Counted from the stretch's first letter, positions 12,001-28,485 are shown. The stretch is 64,000 nt of DNA from Bugula neritina (GCA_964035545.1 OZ037765.1:1266001-1330000), one strand, 5' to 3'. Translations and numbers: made by a program. Notes: generated from the letters alone by a model not told the origin.

Positions 12001-15000
12001 TTTAGCTACATTCTTGAAATAACAATGAAACCTTTTCGAGTTGCATGCCAGAATTTTTCGTCATGCAAATCACCAAAGGTTGTGGTGCAATAACAAGCGT
12101 GATATAATTCTCCACTCAGAAGACTAGTCATGTGTTTTCAATAAATTATTTGTATTTTAACATATTTAAATTATTGTTTTATTTATAAAATATAATAACC
12201 TCCAGGCAGAGGAATTTCTTAAAGATAAAGTTGAGGAAATGAAACGAGACCAAAGAGAGTCCATTCGTCGTTTGACTGCCGAGCATGACCTGTCGATGTC
12301 CTCCGTAATAACCTCTCACAAACAGGAACTAGCAGAGCTGACGTATTCTTATGATGATGTCATAGGTGCGTGTATGCGATATGTCAAGATAATTAGATAC
12401 TTTGTGCTTCTGATATTGTCTAACCTCTTTTCTTGTGCACTTTGTGCTGAATATAGTTCAACACATCCAGTGCGATTTAGTAATGAATAAAATGACTCCA
12501 TCATCAATGTGCCTACATCAAAGATATCAGCTGATATTTTAAAGACATCTGAGTGATTTGGAAAAGGAAAATATTTTTTCCAGTGTTGGAAATTCGTTTA
12601 TTAAATGGCGAATTTGTTCTCTTTTTGCACGTAGCAAAGCACAAGACGGAGATAGCATTCCTACAAGGCGCGTTTGAGTCTTACAAAGGTCAGAGCAATG
12701 AGGAAAACCAGCGACGAATCGAAGAGCTGCGAGATGACCTTGAGAGGTCGCATGTACAAGACTTGCAGACTCAGTTAAACGAGCTAGGTGAGTCCCTCGA
12801 ACTTTAAACTTGAAAATCATAATTTATCTTTTTCAACAAAATTCTATTTCAGTTATTAGAAATGCTTATACTAGAAAGTTTTGCTTTGCATTGCTTTTAG
12901 ATAACAAATGACTCATAACAGATGATTCGTAATAGATAACTTTCTTCGCATAAGTTGGCTGCTTAAATGTCATTCTCTTCTACTTTTTAGGCAGCATAAA
13001 TTTAAACTGGTAGAATTTTATTTTATTTAAATTGTTCTTAGGTAAGAAGTTGACCAATGAGAAGAATGCTGCCTTAGCAGCAGCATCTCGAGAGCATAAC
13101 AAGAAAGTCAATGCCATCGAGAAACAGTGTGCCAAAGAGATTGATGTAAGTTAGGTATTACCAGTGCACATCACATATGTTTTATGACATCACACAATTA
13201 TTTCAGACTAATATCTTACTATTATCAGAAAACATCATGTGATGTTAAAATAAAAAGATGGCCACTTGTCAGCTCAAATTTCAAAGTAACACTTCCATTT
13301 GTAACAAGGTGTAGAGTTATCTTCTCTTCTGTAATGGATGAAAATTTTAGCTTTAGTAATGAATGCGTGGGTGTATGGAACTCAGTCTTTTTTAAAACCT
13401 TAAAGCTAACTTGTGTAAATTCAACTAAACTTTTGGCTTAAATAAAATCCTGATGTGAACCTAGATTGGGATGATTGCTTCATTTATTGTTTATTTTCTT
13501 GTAATTTCTTTGTTTTGTTATTGTTTATTTTTTGTAAATTCTTGCTGCAGGCATTAAACAGGAGATTCTCTAATCACGCAGCTGATGTGCGGAAGTTGAA
13601 GGAAGCAGAAATAAGAGAGAAGGTAAGAGTTGATGAACTTAATATTATACTAATTATTAAACTTTAATATTATACTAAATAATACACTAAATATTATATT
13701 AAATATTATACTAAGTATTATACTAAACATTATATTAGATATTATACTATATATTATATTAAATATTATACTATATATTATATTGTTATAATAAATATTA
13801 TGTTAAATGTTATATCACATAGCATATTAAATACATTAACATGTATTCGGAATAGAATATTTCAGAAAATTTCAGTGGGTGGTTTATATTGTAGAATGCA
13901 TTTTATATTATAGGAAGAGAGAAATATTTGATATATTTGCGTATAATAGCATTCTTAAATTGTGTTTACCGAATGCATGATGACTGAATAATGTTCTACT
14001 GATGTGCTGAACTATCTTTAATTATAATAACAATATAATGCTTTGAGTTATACGTGTATGCTGATGTAGGAACTGACTAGTAAATACGAAGATATGGTGT
14101 CTAGGAACACGGCTTGTGAAAAGAATGTTGTCAATCTCACCAGAGCTGTGGAGGACTACGTAAGTCCATTTCCTGTTTGGGCTATGAGCGTCTGCAACCA
14201 ATATTCCTACTCTATCAGCCATATAGACATTTCTGTTGACCATGTACTTAGTAATTTCTAGTGCAGGAGGATATAATGTGTTCTTGTAGTGTTACCCAGT
14301 AACTTAAAATAGGGGCTACATAAACTCAATTCAATGTATTACATAATTTGTTAACAAAAGTAGTTCTTTAGGTAGGCATGTTGTAGAATTATTTTAGTGA
14401 TAGAATTTGTAAATAACTTGTTTCTAATGTTGAATTACTTTTATTCAATAATCTAAAGTAATGTTGGAATCTATACTCTACTTACTGGAAATGTGTACAT
14501 AGTATGTAGTATTATATCTACATGATATAGCCTAAATGGTATATATGATGATATATAATATGGAAAATACATGGTATATAATACCTGATATATAATATGG
14601 TATACATGGTATATAATACCTGATATATAATACTGTGGACATGGTATATAATACCTGATATATAATACTGTATACATGGTATATAATACCAGATATATAA
14701 TACTGTGGACATGGTATATAATACCTGATATATAATATGGTATACATGGTATATAATACCTGATATATAATACTGTATACATGGTATATAATACCAGATA
14801 TATAATACTGTATACATGGTATATAATATACATAATATGGTATATGGTGTGTAGAAAGCCAAGCTAGCCGTGTATGAAAGAGACTTCAACGAAAAGGTCG
14901 AAGAGGTGGACAGCAGATACAAAATACAAATGGCCGAACTGCGAGAACAGAACACGGAGTTGAGGAAGCAGTACATGAAGAAGTGCGATCAGCTTTTCTC

Positions 15001-16593
15001 CACTACGGCCCTGGTAGATAGCCAACAGAGGGCCTCAACTCAAACTAGCAAAGAGACCATGATGGTGAGAATTGTCTAGTAACACTTGGTATTGTCTGGT
15101 AACACTTGATACCTTCTGGTAACACTTGGTGCTGTCTGGTAACACTTAATACTGTCTGGTAACACTTAATGCTGTCTGGTAACACTTGATATTGCCTGGT
15201 AACACTTAATGCTGTCTGGTAACACTTGATATTGTCTGGTAACACTTGGTGCTGTCTGGTAACACTTGGTATTGTCTGGTAACACTTAATGCTGTCTGGT
15301 AACACTTGATGCTGTCTGGTAACACTTGATATTGTCTGGTAACACTTGATATTGTCTGGTAACACTGAATATTGTCTGGTAACACTTGATATTGTCTAGT
15401 AACACTCGATACTGTCTGGTAACACTTGGTGCTGTCTGGTAACACTTGGTATTGTCTGGTAACACTTAATGCTGTCTGGTAACACTTGATATTGTCTGGT
15501 AACACTGAATATTGTCTGGTAACACTTGATATTGTCTAGTAACACTCGATACTGTCTGGTAACACTTGGTGCTGTCTGGTAACACTTGGTATTGTCTGGT
15601 AACACTTAATGCTGTCTGGTAATACTTGATATTGTCTGGTAATACTTGATACTGTCTGGTAACATTTGGTGCTGTCTGGTAACACTTAATGCTGTCTGGT
15701 AACACTTGGTGCTGTCTGGTAACACTTGATATTGTCTGGTAACACTGAATATTGTCTGGTAACACTTGGTACTGTTTGGTAACTTGGTAACACTTAATGC
15801 TGTCTGGTAACACTTGATATGGTCTGATAGCTCTTGATTTTGCTGTGAGCAGCATTTTTGCATTCTGTTATGTGAAGTTACGGATCTCTTAATGTGATGT
15901 GGGGAGACAATTGTAAATCTAGTTAGAAAACCGTTGCCTCATAGAACACAATTGTTGAACTTCTGCTGCTTACAGGGATGCGTGTATTCTAATTCTGGTT
16001 ACAGCTGTGGTTAGGACACGGGTCTATTCCACCCCTTAATATACAGTTGTATTAGTCAGTTCTCAGTCTATTGATATCAGAGAGTAGAAAATATTCTTGT
16101 AAATATAGAGCTAGCTGTTATCAACTGATCAACTAAGTCAAATGTTTATATACTACCACATGTAGATAACTGTATGTTGTGTTCTGCATATCTCAGCAAA
16201 AAACTAGTACCAAATTTGAAAACACAATTAATTTGAAACTGTATATATATAAAGAAACTGAAAATATCATTTTATTTATTTAAAAAGTATTTTGGTTGAT
16301 TCCAGGCTCTAATACAGAGTAGAAGTAACGCCTATGTGAATATAGCAGCCAGTGATCCTAGTCTCAAACACACTGTTCCTAAGGAGAGGCCGTGCAGCGC
16401 CCCCGCCACCAAACGGGAGGAAAAGAAAGCAGCCATGTCCGCTGGTGAGACGCAGGAGTTCCTGGCTAGAAAGGAAGTGCCGTTTGTGCGGCCGCAGTCA
16501 GTGTTGGAGTTGTCTGCCGTGTTTGATACGAGTGAGCTGAATGGACTGACGGAAGAGGAGCTAGAAACTGGGCTGCAAATAGCAGCAGACTGA
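6021..16593 (+). CDS. Coiled-coil protein of unassigned family (14 exons, 557 aa)
   Basis: Exons: 6021-6094, 6574-6657, 7512-7620, 9043-9087, 10295-10339, 11519-11664, 11783-11876, 12206-12365, 12635-12787, 13042-13145, 13551-13622, 14070-14159, 14855-15064, 16306-16593. All junctions are GT-AG and the frame closes. The N-terminal ~165 residues are basic and low in structure (for example RPKTASLLVQE). From about DPELEQLIDTLKQQ (residue 165) to RKQYMKKCDQLFS (about 450) the chain is charged and helical, with heptad-like spacing typical of a long coiled coil. The C-terminus is unstructured and ends in an acidic EEELETGLQIAAD. The segment VADLSLYLEEERLNHK recalls flagellar or ciliary coiled-coil proteins such as FLACC1, but I cannot confirm this. 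The start could instead be the in-frame Met at 6030. A weak alternative is a 5' exon further upstream. AATAAA at 16924-16929 is a plausible poly(A) signal. Confidence 0.85.
7079..7475. repeat. 24-bp minisatellite, about 16 copies, in coiled-coil gene intron 2
   Basis: Units contain TATATTGAGTAGTAGTTACA followed by CTAG or CTGC. Variation is limited to single bases and one 4-bp insertion near 7337. The array ends about 40 bp before the 3' splice site at 7511. Confidence 0.95.
7690..7885. repeat. Degenerate ~22-bp repeat (GACATCTAGTTGACA type)
   Basis: About eight imperfect units mix CACTGACATCTAGTTGACA with ACTGATACCTAGTTGACA. The array lies in intron 3 of the coiled-coil gene, 70 bp after the 5' splice site at 7621. 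Confidence 0.8.
9157..9465 (+). repeat. Interspersed repeat copy A, left of exon 5 of the coiled-coil gene
   Basis: It begins with AATAGACCCTTTTCA and is about 70% similar by eye, over at least 150 bp, to the reverse complement of the copy at about 10795-11270. Shared blocks include GTTTGTGG-like, AACTATGAT, AGTCTCA and TTGACCTTTCAACT. The outer 15 bp are identical between the copies. No target-site duplication is evident. It may be a non-autonomous element or an old repeat family; no protein is supported. Confidence 0.65.
10795..11270 (-). repeat. Interspersed repeat copy B, inverted, right of exon 5
   Basis: This is the inverted partner of the copy at 9157-9465, ending TGAAAAGGGTCTATT at 11256-11270. 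It carries about 180 bp (roughly 11060-11240) that have no obvious match in copy A. The two copies enclose exon 5 (10295-10339), so they more likely represent two insertions of one family than the ends of a single transposon. Confidence 0.6.
13655..13800. repeat. AT-rich (TATTATACTAAA)-type repeat
   Basis: Imperfect 11-13 bp units built from ATATTATACTAAA follow the 5' splice site at 13623 by about 30 bp. They lie in intron 11 of the coiled-coil gene. Confidence 0.85.
14535..14835. repeat. 35-bp minisatellite, about 8 copies, in coiled-coil gene intron 12
   Basis: Units start CATGGTATATAATACCTGAT and continue with ATATAATA plus TGGTATA or CTGTGGA variants. The array runs to within about 20 bp of the 3' splice site at 14854. 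Overlapping long ORFs on the opposite strand are products of the repeat. Confidence 0.93.
15068..15830. repeat. 20-bp minisatellite, about 38 copies, in coiled-coil gene intron 13
   Basis: The consensus is TTGATATTGTCTGGTAACAC, with GGT, AAT and GCT variants. It starts within a few bases of the 5' splice site at 15065. Every unit contains CTGGTAAC, a fair match to a metazoan 5' splice site. There is higher-order structure: a roughly 160-bp block (about 15360-15480) recurs at about 15500-15620. Confidence 0.95.
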
Positions 16594-17521
16594 GGGCTTC
16601 CTACCTACCGCCCTTCAACTGTCTCCACTTTCCCTCAGTCTATATTTACTATAGTTTTCTCTTTCTTCCCTGTACTTTCTATAACCTCATAATACCATTG
16701 GCATCTTGATTATGTTGTCCAATTTTTCTGTGAAGTTGAAACATGAAATATCACTATACTTCCCCTTAATATTATCTGTATTCAATTTTACACAGATGGT
16801 ATATTCATTATGTGCTCTTTGCTCCATGGAATTATAAATAGGACAAGTCAAATTATTATTTTTGAAGCAATTATGCATTGCTCACAGAAAATATTTTTTA
16901 TATAAGAATTTTTATCTGCCTACAATAAAATATAACATAGCAGGAATTAAAACTGGTTATTTTGGTGATTAAATAATTCCCATGTTTTGTTTATGAATGT
17001 ACAATAATATTCTCTCAACTTGCATTGGTCATATAGTCATATACCATCCGGCTGGAAGTTGGCAATATGCCAACTACATAGTTGCGTAATGATGTAATAC
17101 ATTGAAATACATCATGTTATCATCACTAGGTGTACAACTGTTGGCATTCAATATTCTGGCCTCAAAACAGGTGATGGGGAAACCACTTGGAACAACTCAA
17201 ATGTATAGTAATAGCAACACGTGGCATTTATTGTTCAGTGCGTTGCGCTATAACATGATGTAAATTCACAGCAACAATAAAACGTAGGCTTAGCGTTTAA
17301 ACCGGCGATTAGCTGAGCATTGATTAATGGTCCATCCACTGTATTGTTAACACCCATGCATCAAGCAACTAAGCAACTCTGGAAACATGTGTTCAATCAA
17401 AGAAAGTCTAAATAAGCCTAACCGCGTGGGTCTTCGTGTTAGTCGGCATTGATTTCCCCACTGTTGAGCAGCTAACACGCTTATTACTATTAGTGGAGAA
17501 ACTTTAGATTTTACAGCAAAT
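16594..17521. other. 3' UTR of coiled-coil gene and QNG1 upstream region
   Basis: AATAAA at 16924-16929 suggests that the coiled-coil transcript ends near 16950. The remaining ~550 bp are the presumed QNG1 promoter and 5' UTR. ATTTTACAG at 17510-17518, just before the QNG1 start, could be a 3' splice site for a 5' UTR exon. Nothing else was recognised. Confidence 0.5.
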
Positions 17522-18568
17522 ATGAAGCTTTTAGAGACAAATATGGATACTTTAGGGCCTAGACAATCTGCTGAACTGATCAGTAAAGTGAGTAAACACG
17601 TTCATATTCATCAGTCAGGAATTGAATCTCTAGCTATGAATCTCATCAATTTGATAAAAACAGACAGGCACTCAATTCATATGAAAGGGTGGAAAACTCA
17701 TCAATTACACCCTGCTGAGGCGAACCAGTCGGCCATTGACTGGATATTTTTAGTTGATGCTCTAAACTTTTCCTTCTGGAGTGTTTCACCAACAAAGAAG
17801 TTTATGGTAGACTATGCTGGAGAAACCTACACGGGCTACTGGACCCTGTGCGCGGCGGTTAACAGAGCTCTCGACGAAGGAATACCTATTACTTCAGCAG
17901 AATATTGCAAGAATTTCACTATAGAACAAGCTCGGCACGTTTTTCGGTCCGATTCAACAACGGAGATGCCGATGCTAGAAGAGAGGGTGAAAGTAATGCA
18001 AGAAATCGGCCAAGTTCTCCTAGAAAAGTTCAAAGGAAGTTTTTCAAACTGTATAGCCAAAGCTAACGGTGAGGCGAGAAAACTTCTACAACTAGTAACT
18101 GAAAACTTCCCTTGTTTTCAGGATGAGGGTGTGTTCAATGGCCGTAAAGTCTCCTTTTACAAACGAGCTCAAATACTAGTGGCTGATCTCTGGGCTTGTT
18201 TTGAAGGTGAAGGACTTGGAAAGTTTGACGACATCGATAGTATCACTATGTTCGCGGACTATCGAATTCCGCAGTTGCTAGTTTATTTCAATGTACTGTC
18301 TTATAGCGAGGAGTTGGATGAGTTGCTCAAAAAGGAACACATGTTTAGCAACGGAGACGAGATAGAAATGGAAATAAGGGGTGCATCAATCTGGGCTGTG
18401 GAACTTCTGGCAAAGTCTATGAACAAGATAATTCAAGACGATACAGAATTGAAGGGCGTGCACATCAATTCCATTTTACTAGATCATTTCCTCTGGGATT
18501 ATCGAAGAGAACACAATGTAGAAACGCAACATGTGCCTTTCCATCGAGTGCGCTGCATCTATTACTAA
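17522..18568 (+). CDS. QNG1: Queuosine 5'-phosphate N-glycosylase/hydrolase (queuosine salvage protein)
   Basis: This is a single-exon ORF of 348 aa, near the ~341 aa of the human protein (C9orf64, DUF2419). The family releases queuine from queuosine 5'-phosphate so that the base can be re-used to modify tRNA. Conserved blocks are clear: LNFSFW (81-86), GYWTLCAAVNRALDEGIPIT (105-124), FRSDSTTEMPMLEER (150-164), VSFYKRAQILVADLW (210-224), ITMFADYRIPQ (241-251) with the acidic residue expected in the active site, EIRGASIW near the end, and the terminal RCIYY. The alignable block starts at GPRQSAELI, so either Met17522 or Met17543 could be the start. The gene has no introns inside a neighbourhood where most genes have many, so it may be an old retrocopy or have lost its introns. 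No defect is seen. Confidence 0.97.
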   Translation: MKLLETNMDTLGPRQSAELISKVSKHVHIHQSGIESLAMNLINLIKTDRHSIHMKGWKTHQLHPAEANQSAIDWIFLVDALNFSFWSVSPTKKFMVDYAGETYTGYWTLCAAVNRALDEGIPITSAEYCKNFTIEQARHVFRSDSTTEMPMLEERVKVMQEIGQVLLEKFKGSFSNCIAKANGEARKLLQLVTENFPCFQDEGVFNGRKVSFYKRAQILVADLWACFEGEGLGKFDDIDSITMFADYRIPQLLVYFNVLSYSEELDELLKKEHMFSNGDEIEMEIRGASIWAVELLAKSMNKIIQDDTELKGVHINSILLDHFLWDYRREHNVETQHVPFHRVRCIYY

Positions 18569-19910
18569 GAAATAGGCAGCCCCTACTCTAGACATAATAT
18601 AAATGTTAAATGTTTATATCTCTGTTATTTGATTTATTAGACTCTATGTTGTTGACAGTTTTTTAACAATTTTTGTTTAAAAAGAGATATGCCAGTATCA
18701 TTTTACAGTTTTTTTATTCATATGATAAAAACACACTCCTCTGAAATATAACTCATTAACTGTTTAATGAGGGATTATTAAGATATGAGATATGACGTGG
18801 TACACTATAGTGATTCATGGTACACTATACTGATTCATGTGGCTACTTGGCTACATCACATTAATTAATGTTGCATATACAAAACTACACATACATATTG
18901 ATTTAGAAATGCACTGAGTGTTCTCTCACATATACTCAGTTCCATTAGATACTGGGACTAAAATAACTGGAATATTACTATAGTTAGTTATCTAAGTCAA
19001 AGTCCCTGTAGTTGAATTGCACAGCACTACTATTTTCTAAAGTAGTTGTACCTGTTATATAAACTTTATTTACACTGCAATGAAATGCCTTGGAGAGCTT
19101 TTTAATTCTTTATGGGAAAACTCTGGACATTGAGCGTACAACTTTAGGTATAAAATTGCTGTTACATCACAGAAATTAAAGTGAACACAAGCTGAAATCT
19201 TATTTTCAATTTATATTAGCACTTGCTTAAACTCCTGCTTAGTGGAATATAAGTTGCTATAAATTACAATTGTATCAATAAGGTATGGATTCCATTTCAG
19301 GCAAAAGATTAAAAATCACATTTAAGTGAATTTAGGTTATCGCTGTTGACTATTATTTGTACTTATATAGTTGTTAGTTACTAGTTACTAGTTACTTATA
19401 GTTACTATATACACTTACAGTAACTAGTTGCTTACAGTTGCTATTTGCTTATATAAGTCGCTATACACTTATATAGTTGCTATATATATTAGTTGCATTG
19501 GCCGCAGCCAGCATAATATTATGGTGGTAGGAGTTAACAGGTTGTGAACTAATGGTACTTCTTAGTTGGTGAAAAAGGTCCTGTTTAGATCTTCAACACA
19601 AGACTTGAGTATATCAGATGTAGCTTTTAGATATAGTCTTAGAAGGGCTAGCAGCAGGTATATTGGTATGTAGCTACAGGACTTCCTATCGATAAGAAAC
19701 AACTACATAGTATACTGTAAATTTCTGGCTGCTATGGCCATTAATTTACATTGCGAAACTCATAAGAAGATTATTGTCAAAATTGTTGGATTTATTTATA
19801 AACTACTGAGTGCTCAGGCTATACACTTGGAACTAATGCTACACCTGCTTCTTCTGTGTTGATCGACCTTGAAAAAACTATTCAGGAAGACATCTAAGCT
19901 GCTATTAATT

Positions 19911-19981
19911 AATATTTATTGCGTTTTAATTTCATTCTGATGAAGGCTTCACTGGGATGAAATGAAAACGCAATAAATATT
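19911..19981. repeat. Fold-back (inverted repeat) with 27-bp arms
   Basis: The left arm starts AATATTTATTGCGTTTTAA at 19911. The right arm reads ATGAAAACGCAATAAATATT and ends at about 19981. The arms pair with two mismatches around an ~18-nt loop containing GATGAAGGCTTCACTGG. This could be a miniature fold-back element or a stable RNA hairpin. Confidence 0.75.
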
Positions 19982-20760
19982 TAAACTTTAGTCTATGAAT
20001 AAGTTGTTGCATAAGCAAGGCTTAAAGTTTATCAACTCACACTTCAGTGGAAGAAAATCTCATTTTCAGTATAACAATAATTACCATAAAAAATGTTGTG
20101 ATGTCTACCAGTTTCAGATACTTTTGAAAACAGAACTGCATGCATAATTATAAGGTTTATTCTAGATAATATTTGATAAAAGTCTTGGTATGACCAGCTG
20201 CTGGAAAGGTAGAGAGAAATGTTATAGATGGAAAATGTATTAGTAGGATATAATTATGTCTGTACAATGTACAAATATAAACTGTGCTGTATAAGCTAAG
20301 TTTACCTCATGTCATTCGAGCATGAGTTATTTGTGTTTTGTAGCGATCATTTAAAAAAGATTCCAAGTTTAGGCTTGTTTCTGCTGAAAATTCAACCTAC
20401 TGATTGGGGACACAACTCCTGTAATCTGTGTAGTTTGCTTCATAGAGAGTCTAAATATTTTATTGTTAATGTAGATAGGCTTCAGGTATAGAATACATTA
20501 GTAGGTCGCCTACTACTATATAGTAGTACACAGCTCTGCTGTAAAAAGAAGGCAGATGTAATAGTTTATTGAATTGAATTATGTAATTGTTTATTCAGGT
20601 AATTAGAAATCCTCTTAATATAACAATAATGTACTCAGTACTGTATAGACATTCAAAAGCAGTTATAATATAGCAAAGGGTAGGGTCATGGCAGTTGTTC
20701 ACTAAATATATTCTTTCAAATAACAAAGGCACTAGATAATTCGAAACAATAATTTCACAT

Positions 20761-20789
20761 GGGGGGGGGGTGGGGGGGAGGGGAGGCGG
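20761..20789. repeat. G-rich homopolymer tract
   Basis: Runs of ten and seven Gs are separated by single other bases, followed by GGAGGGGAGG on the plus strand. The tract could form a G-quadruplex and is also a typical place for assembly error. Confidence 0.8.
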
Positions 20790-23700
20790 AGCACTTAGGT
20801 CCTGAAAAACATGTTAAGCTAAAACTTGGAACTCTCATGCATATGTGTAGAGCTTGGCCATTACAGTAACTTATTCCTCCATTAATTTTTTTATAAAACT
20901 TAGTCTAGAATGCCATATTAATAAATCCATTCTACGAAGTTGCAACTTGCATTAAACATTTTACATGGTTGAGCTCAAATTTTGAAAAATCCACTTATAA
21001 TTCATAGCTTTTTTAAAATAAAACATCCTGTTTAAAATAAATTATAATTTTATAGTATATATTCTATATTAAAATAGACATGAGACATTTACAGAATAGT
21101 ATAATGCATTTCCATATGCTTTTATAATTGCAATGGAAAAAATGTTAGGTTGTGCCGTCAAACCTTATCTTTGGAGTTTTCCTTTCACATCTTGAATTTT
21201 TGTTTATGTTACAAGAGTAGTTATTTTTTTATTGAGAAGATAACTCTATTGTTATCGCAGCAAATGTTATTTTTTTTACTAAAGAAAACTAAGCTATTAA
21301 TAATTATTGTTAGAATTGTTTAACCATAACATCTGAATACGCGATCAGTTGTTGGCAAAGCTCCAACAAAACATGCGGTTTGGGGTTTGATGTATCAACA
21401 ATAATCTTTATGATATTATAATGGATTCCATTTAGTTAGCTGGCTACTACAATAACAACACGTGAACTGAAGTAGAATTGCGTATTGAGCCCTAGCTGTG
21501 TTACGCAACGACACACGCCGGGTACTCGTGGAGGCAATAAATTTTCAGGGTAATAATATTTTAATTACGGAATGAAATGTTGCTGCTATTCTGGGATACA
21601 AGATTCATGTAGCCATAGGTTTTTGTTTTCAGCTCAAGTTTGAGTTTGGAGGGTTGACTGGTAGAGCCAACCTTTTCAGTTCGATTGCTGCCAAAGTTTT
21701 ATTGCACACATTCCTAAGATAATGCAACAACCAAAGTCCAAAATGTTTCTAAATTTACAGCTAAAATACCTAAAATACACACCTGCCTGAACAGTTAACT
21801 GTTCTGTCACCACATGCTAGTTGGCCAATGATGTCTACAGCTTCTTCAACACTAGGATATATTCTAAGACTAGACATCAATGGCATGCAGAGATAGAATG
21901 TTTATGTATTTCAAGAAATGCTGATCTTTGAGAAGGTCAAAAGGTTATATCAGAAAAAGCATTTGCTGTAATTGCTTCTTTGTTAAGTGTGCAGGTGTTA
22001 CTAACCCCACAAGGCTTTTTAAGCTAAAGTTAGTTTCTACTGACAAAGGTTTTGTTAGGCAGAGCTGAAGTAATAAAGTTCATCTGATCAAACAAAAAAG
22101 TTGAGTTGGCTTACGCTCATGCTCTCTCCTTCGAGTTTTGCCTTGTGTGGCTACAAATTAGAAAACTAGAATTAGACAGATAACTCCAATATTGCTCATT
22201 GGTCTCTAAAGGTTATACATCTAGTTTTTGAATTGGTCACTAGGTCATCCGTCCCACCGGAAATGTATTTTGAAATTATTGTATAAGTGGTTTCAAAATT
22301 ATTTGTACGATAAGGTATTTAATTATTTATGCGGTAGTATTCTAATGGGACATGCTGATTGGCTGATGAAATGTCAGACTTGGCAAGCCGCGTACCACGC
22401 GCGGTGTGAGTGATATTAATTGTTGTTAGCACTCAACAACTTTGATATTCAGTCCTCATTTGGACGGCATTTGATGACTTGCCAGTTGGCACCATTATTT
22501 TAAATCATGAATGTGTTGTTATGGCTTATTATTGTCAGTACTTAGAAATGTTGCAACTGCAATGCTTTACACATTTTCGGTTTCACAAGCTAGATTTTAT
22601 GTGATTTTTTATTTCACCAAAGCACATGTAGCTCCTTTCGTTGAAGCATAACAATTTTTAGTATTAGCATATTTTGATAACTAATACCCTGTCACTTTTA
22701 CAGATCAATATGAATATGGAAGACTGCTGTAGGATCACTCAACCAAATTGATGTTATGGGCATGAAGATTCAACAGCTGTCAGGCTTGTTTCTTTTAGGT
22801 ATATTATAAAGGCAGGCAACTTCTCCCAGTATCTAAGCCTAGCTCTTGCATAAACTGAGTACTAAGACACATGAACTTCATACACGTGTGAGTCGCAGCA
22901 GACGTTGACGCTACATCAGCCCGTAGTTCCCCAACAATGTAACGATGTAGTAACTGGTGTTTTCCGACATCGTGACGCCGCGCATGATAAATTGTGAATC
23001 ATAACAATGTTTCGCGACTGAGAAGTGGTTATCACATCTAGTAGTTACTACTAAAATAACGACTGCAGTGCATTCACCTACTATGATTGAGTAGTTGGTT
23101 AACCACCGAAGAAGAGTTCCGGTTGTACATAAACATAGACTTGGGTTCAATAGCAATTGTAACTGATACACACAACGGGTAGTTGACCACCCGAAGTATG
23201 AATACTGAAAATGTGTCAAGTCAGGTGTGATAACGAATCAGATGTTAAATTATACAACCTCTAGCTGATCAACAACCATCACAATGGTAATGCATTGTCG
23301 GCCAATGACCTTGTGTGGTATTTTCCTGGTCACTCAGTTATAATGTCAGGTTGATTTCGTGCCCTTTTCAGAATAATATAGATTTAGATCATGTAGCATG
23401 TCACCAATGCCCAGTGAGTTGCTCATCTTGTCATAAATTACAGCAAAGAGTGTAGAATAGCTTCAAGACATTTCTGTTGTAAATAATAACGTAAACATTT
23501 TATTTTATTTCTTAATTCTTAGCCATAACAAACATATAAAAACATCATTATTTGTGCCATGTAGTGCATTAAAAAGTGGTTTAAATTTTGACAAGGCAGT
23601 AAATACCAAGTATGATACTGAGGTATGCATAATTGCAGTTTACAGAGAAAAGACAACTCACTTTAATAGATAATACAAAGGTCATGTTGAAATATTCATA

Positions 23701-23983
23701 CATAGACTAAATTATTTCCAACATAATATTACTTTGTGTCTATACAATTTTTATTCAATATCATATTAATAAATGTAATTAGTAGTTGACTATTTGTACA
23801 GTTAATTAAAGCTGATATATACAAGGTGCAGCAAGCTCCAGTCAGTTGCACAAATCAATACTGGGAGGGACTTGAGCCCCCCAAACATTTGACCATTTCG
23901 GATATTAGGCAATGAGACGTGTCCAGCCAATTAGAATATTCTAGACCAACAGGAAAGAGTTTGAGTAAAGTCAGCGCTGCCGT

Positions 23984-28485
<4,502 letters not shown>

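Larger units (their letters stand above)
18569..23983. other. Gene-poor spacer between QNG1 and UBALD
   Basis: I see no protein-coding exon with similarity or splice support in these 5.4 kb. The stretch holds a TTACTAGTTACTAGTTA-type simple block at 19371-19490, a fold-back at 19911-19981, a G-rich run at 20761-20789 and a CpG-richer patch near 22240-22410. It also holds the UBALD 3' UTR at its right end (reverse-strand AATAAA, TTTATT at 23498-23503). Short ORFs such as 22911-23219 (minus) show nothing recognisable. Confidence 0.5.

Noticed and set aside
15068-15830. Regular short repeats that could be mistaken for a CRISPR array
   Set aside because: Units are directly adjacent, with no unique spacers, and lie in a eukaryotic intron. 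It is a minisatellite.
14471-15863. Several 70-150 aa minus-strand ORFs (YIPCIQYYISG and CYQTISSVTRQ types)
   Set aside because: They are products of the 35-bp and 20-bp minisatellites in coiled-coil gene introns 12 and 13.
19934-19968. Hammerhead ribozyme core (CTGATGA...GAAA) in the fold-back
   Set aside because: The segment between the two boxes does not form a stem II and no cleavage-site helix is evident.
21640-21690. tRNA-like words GGTAGAGC and AGTTCGATTGC
   Set aside because: They are too close together for an anticodon arm and there is no acceptor stem. At most this is an old tRNA-derived fragment.
22911-23219. 102-aa minus-strand ORF
   Set aside because: No domain, no splice context and no codon signature of a gene. 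It is probably chance in a slightly GC-richer patch.
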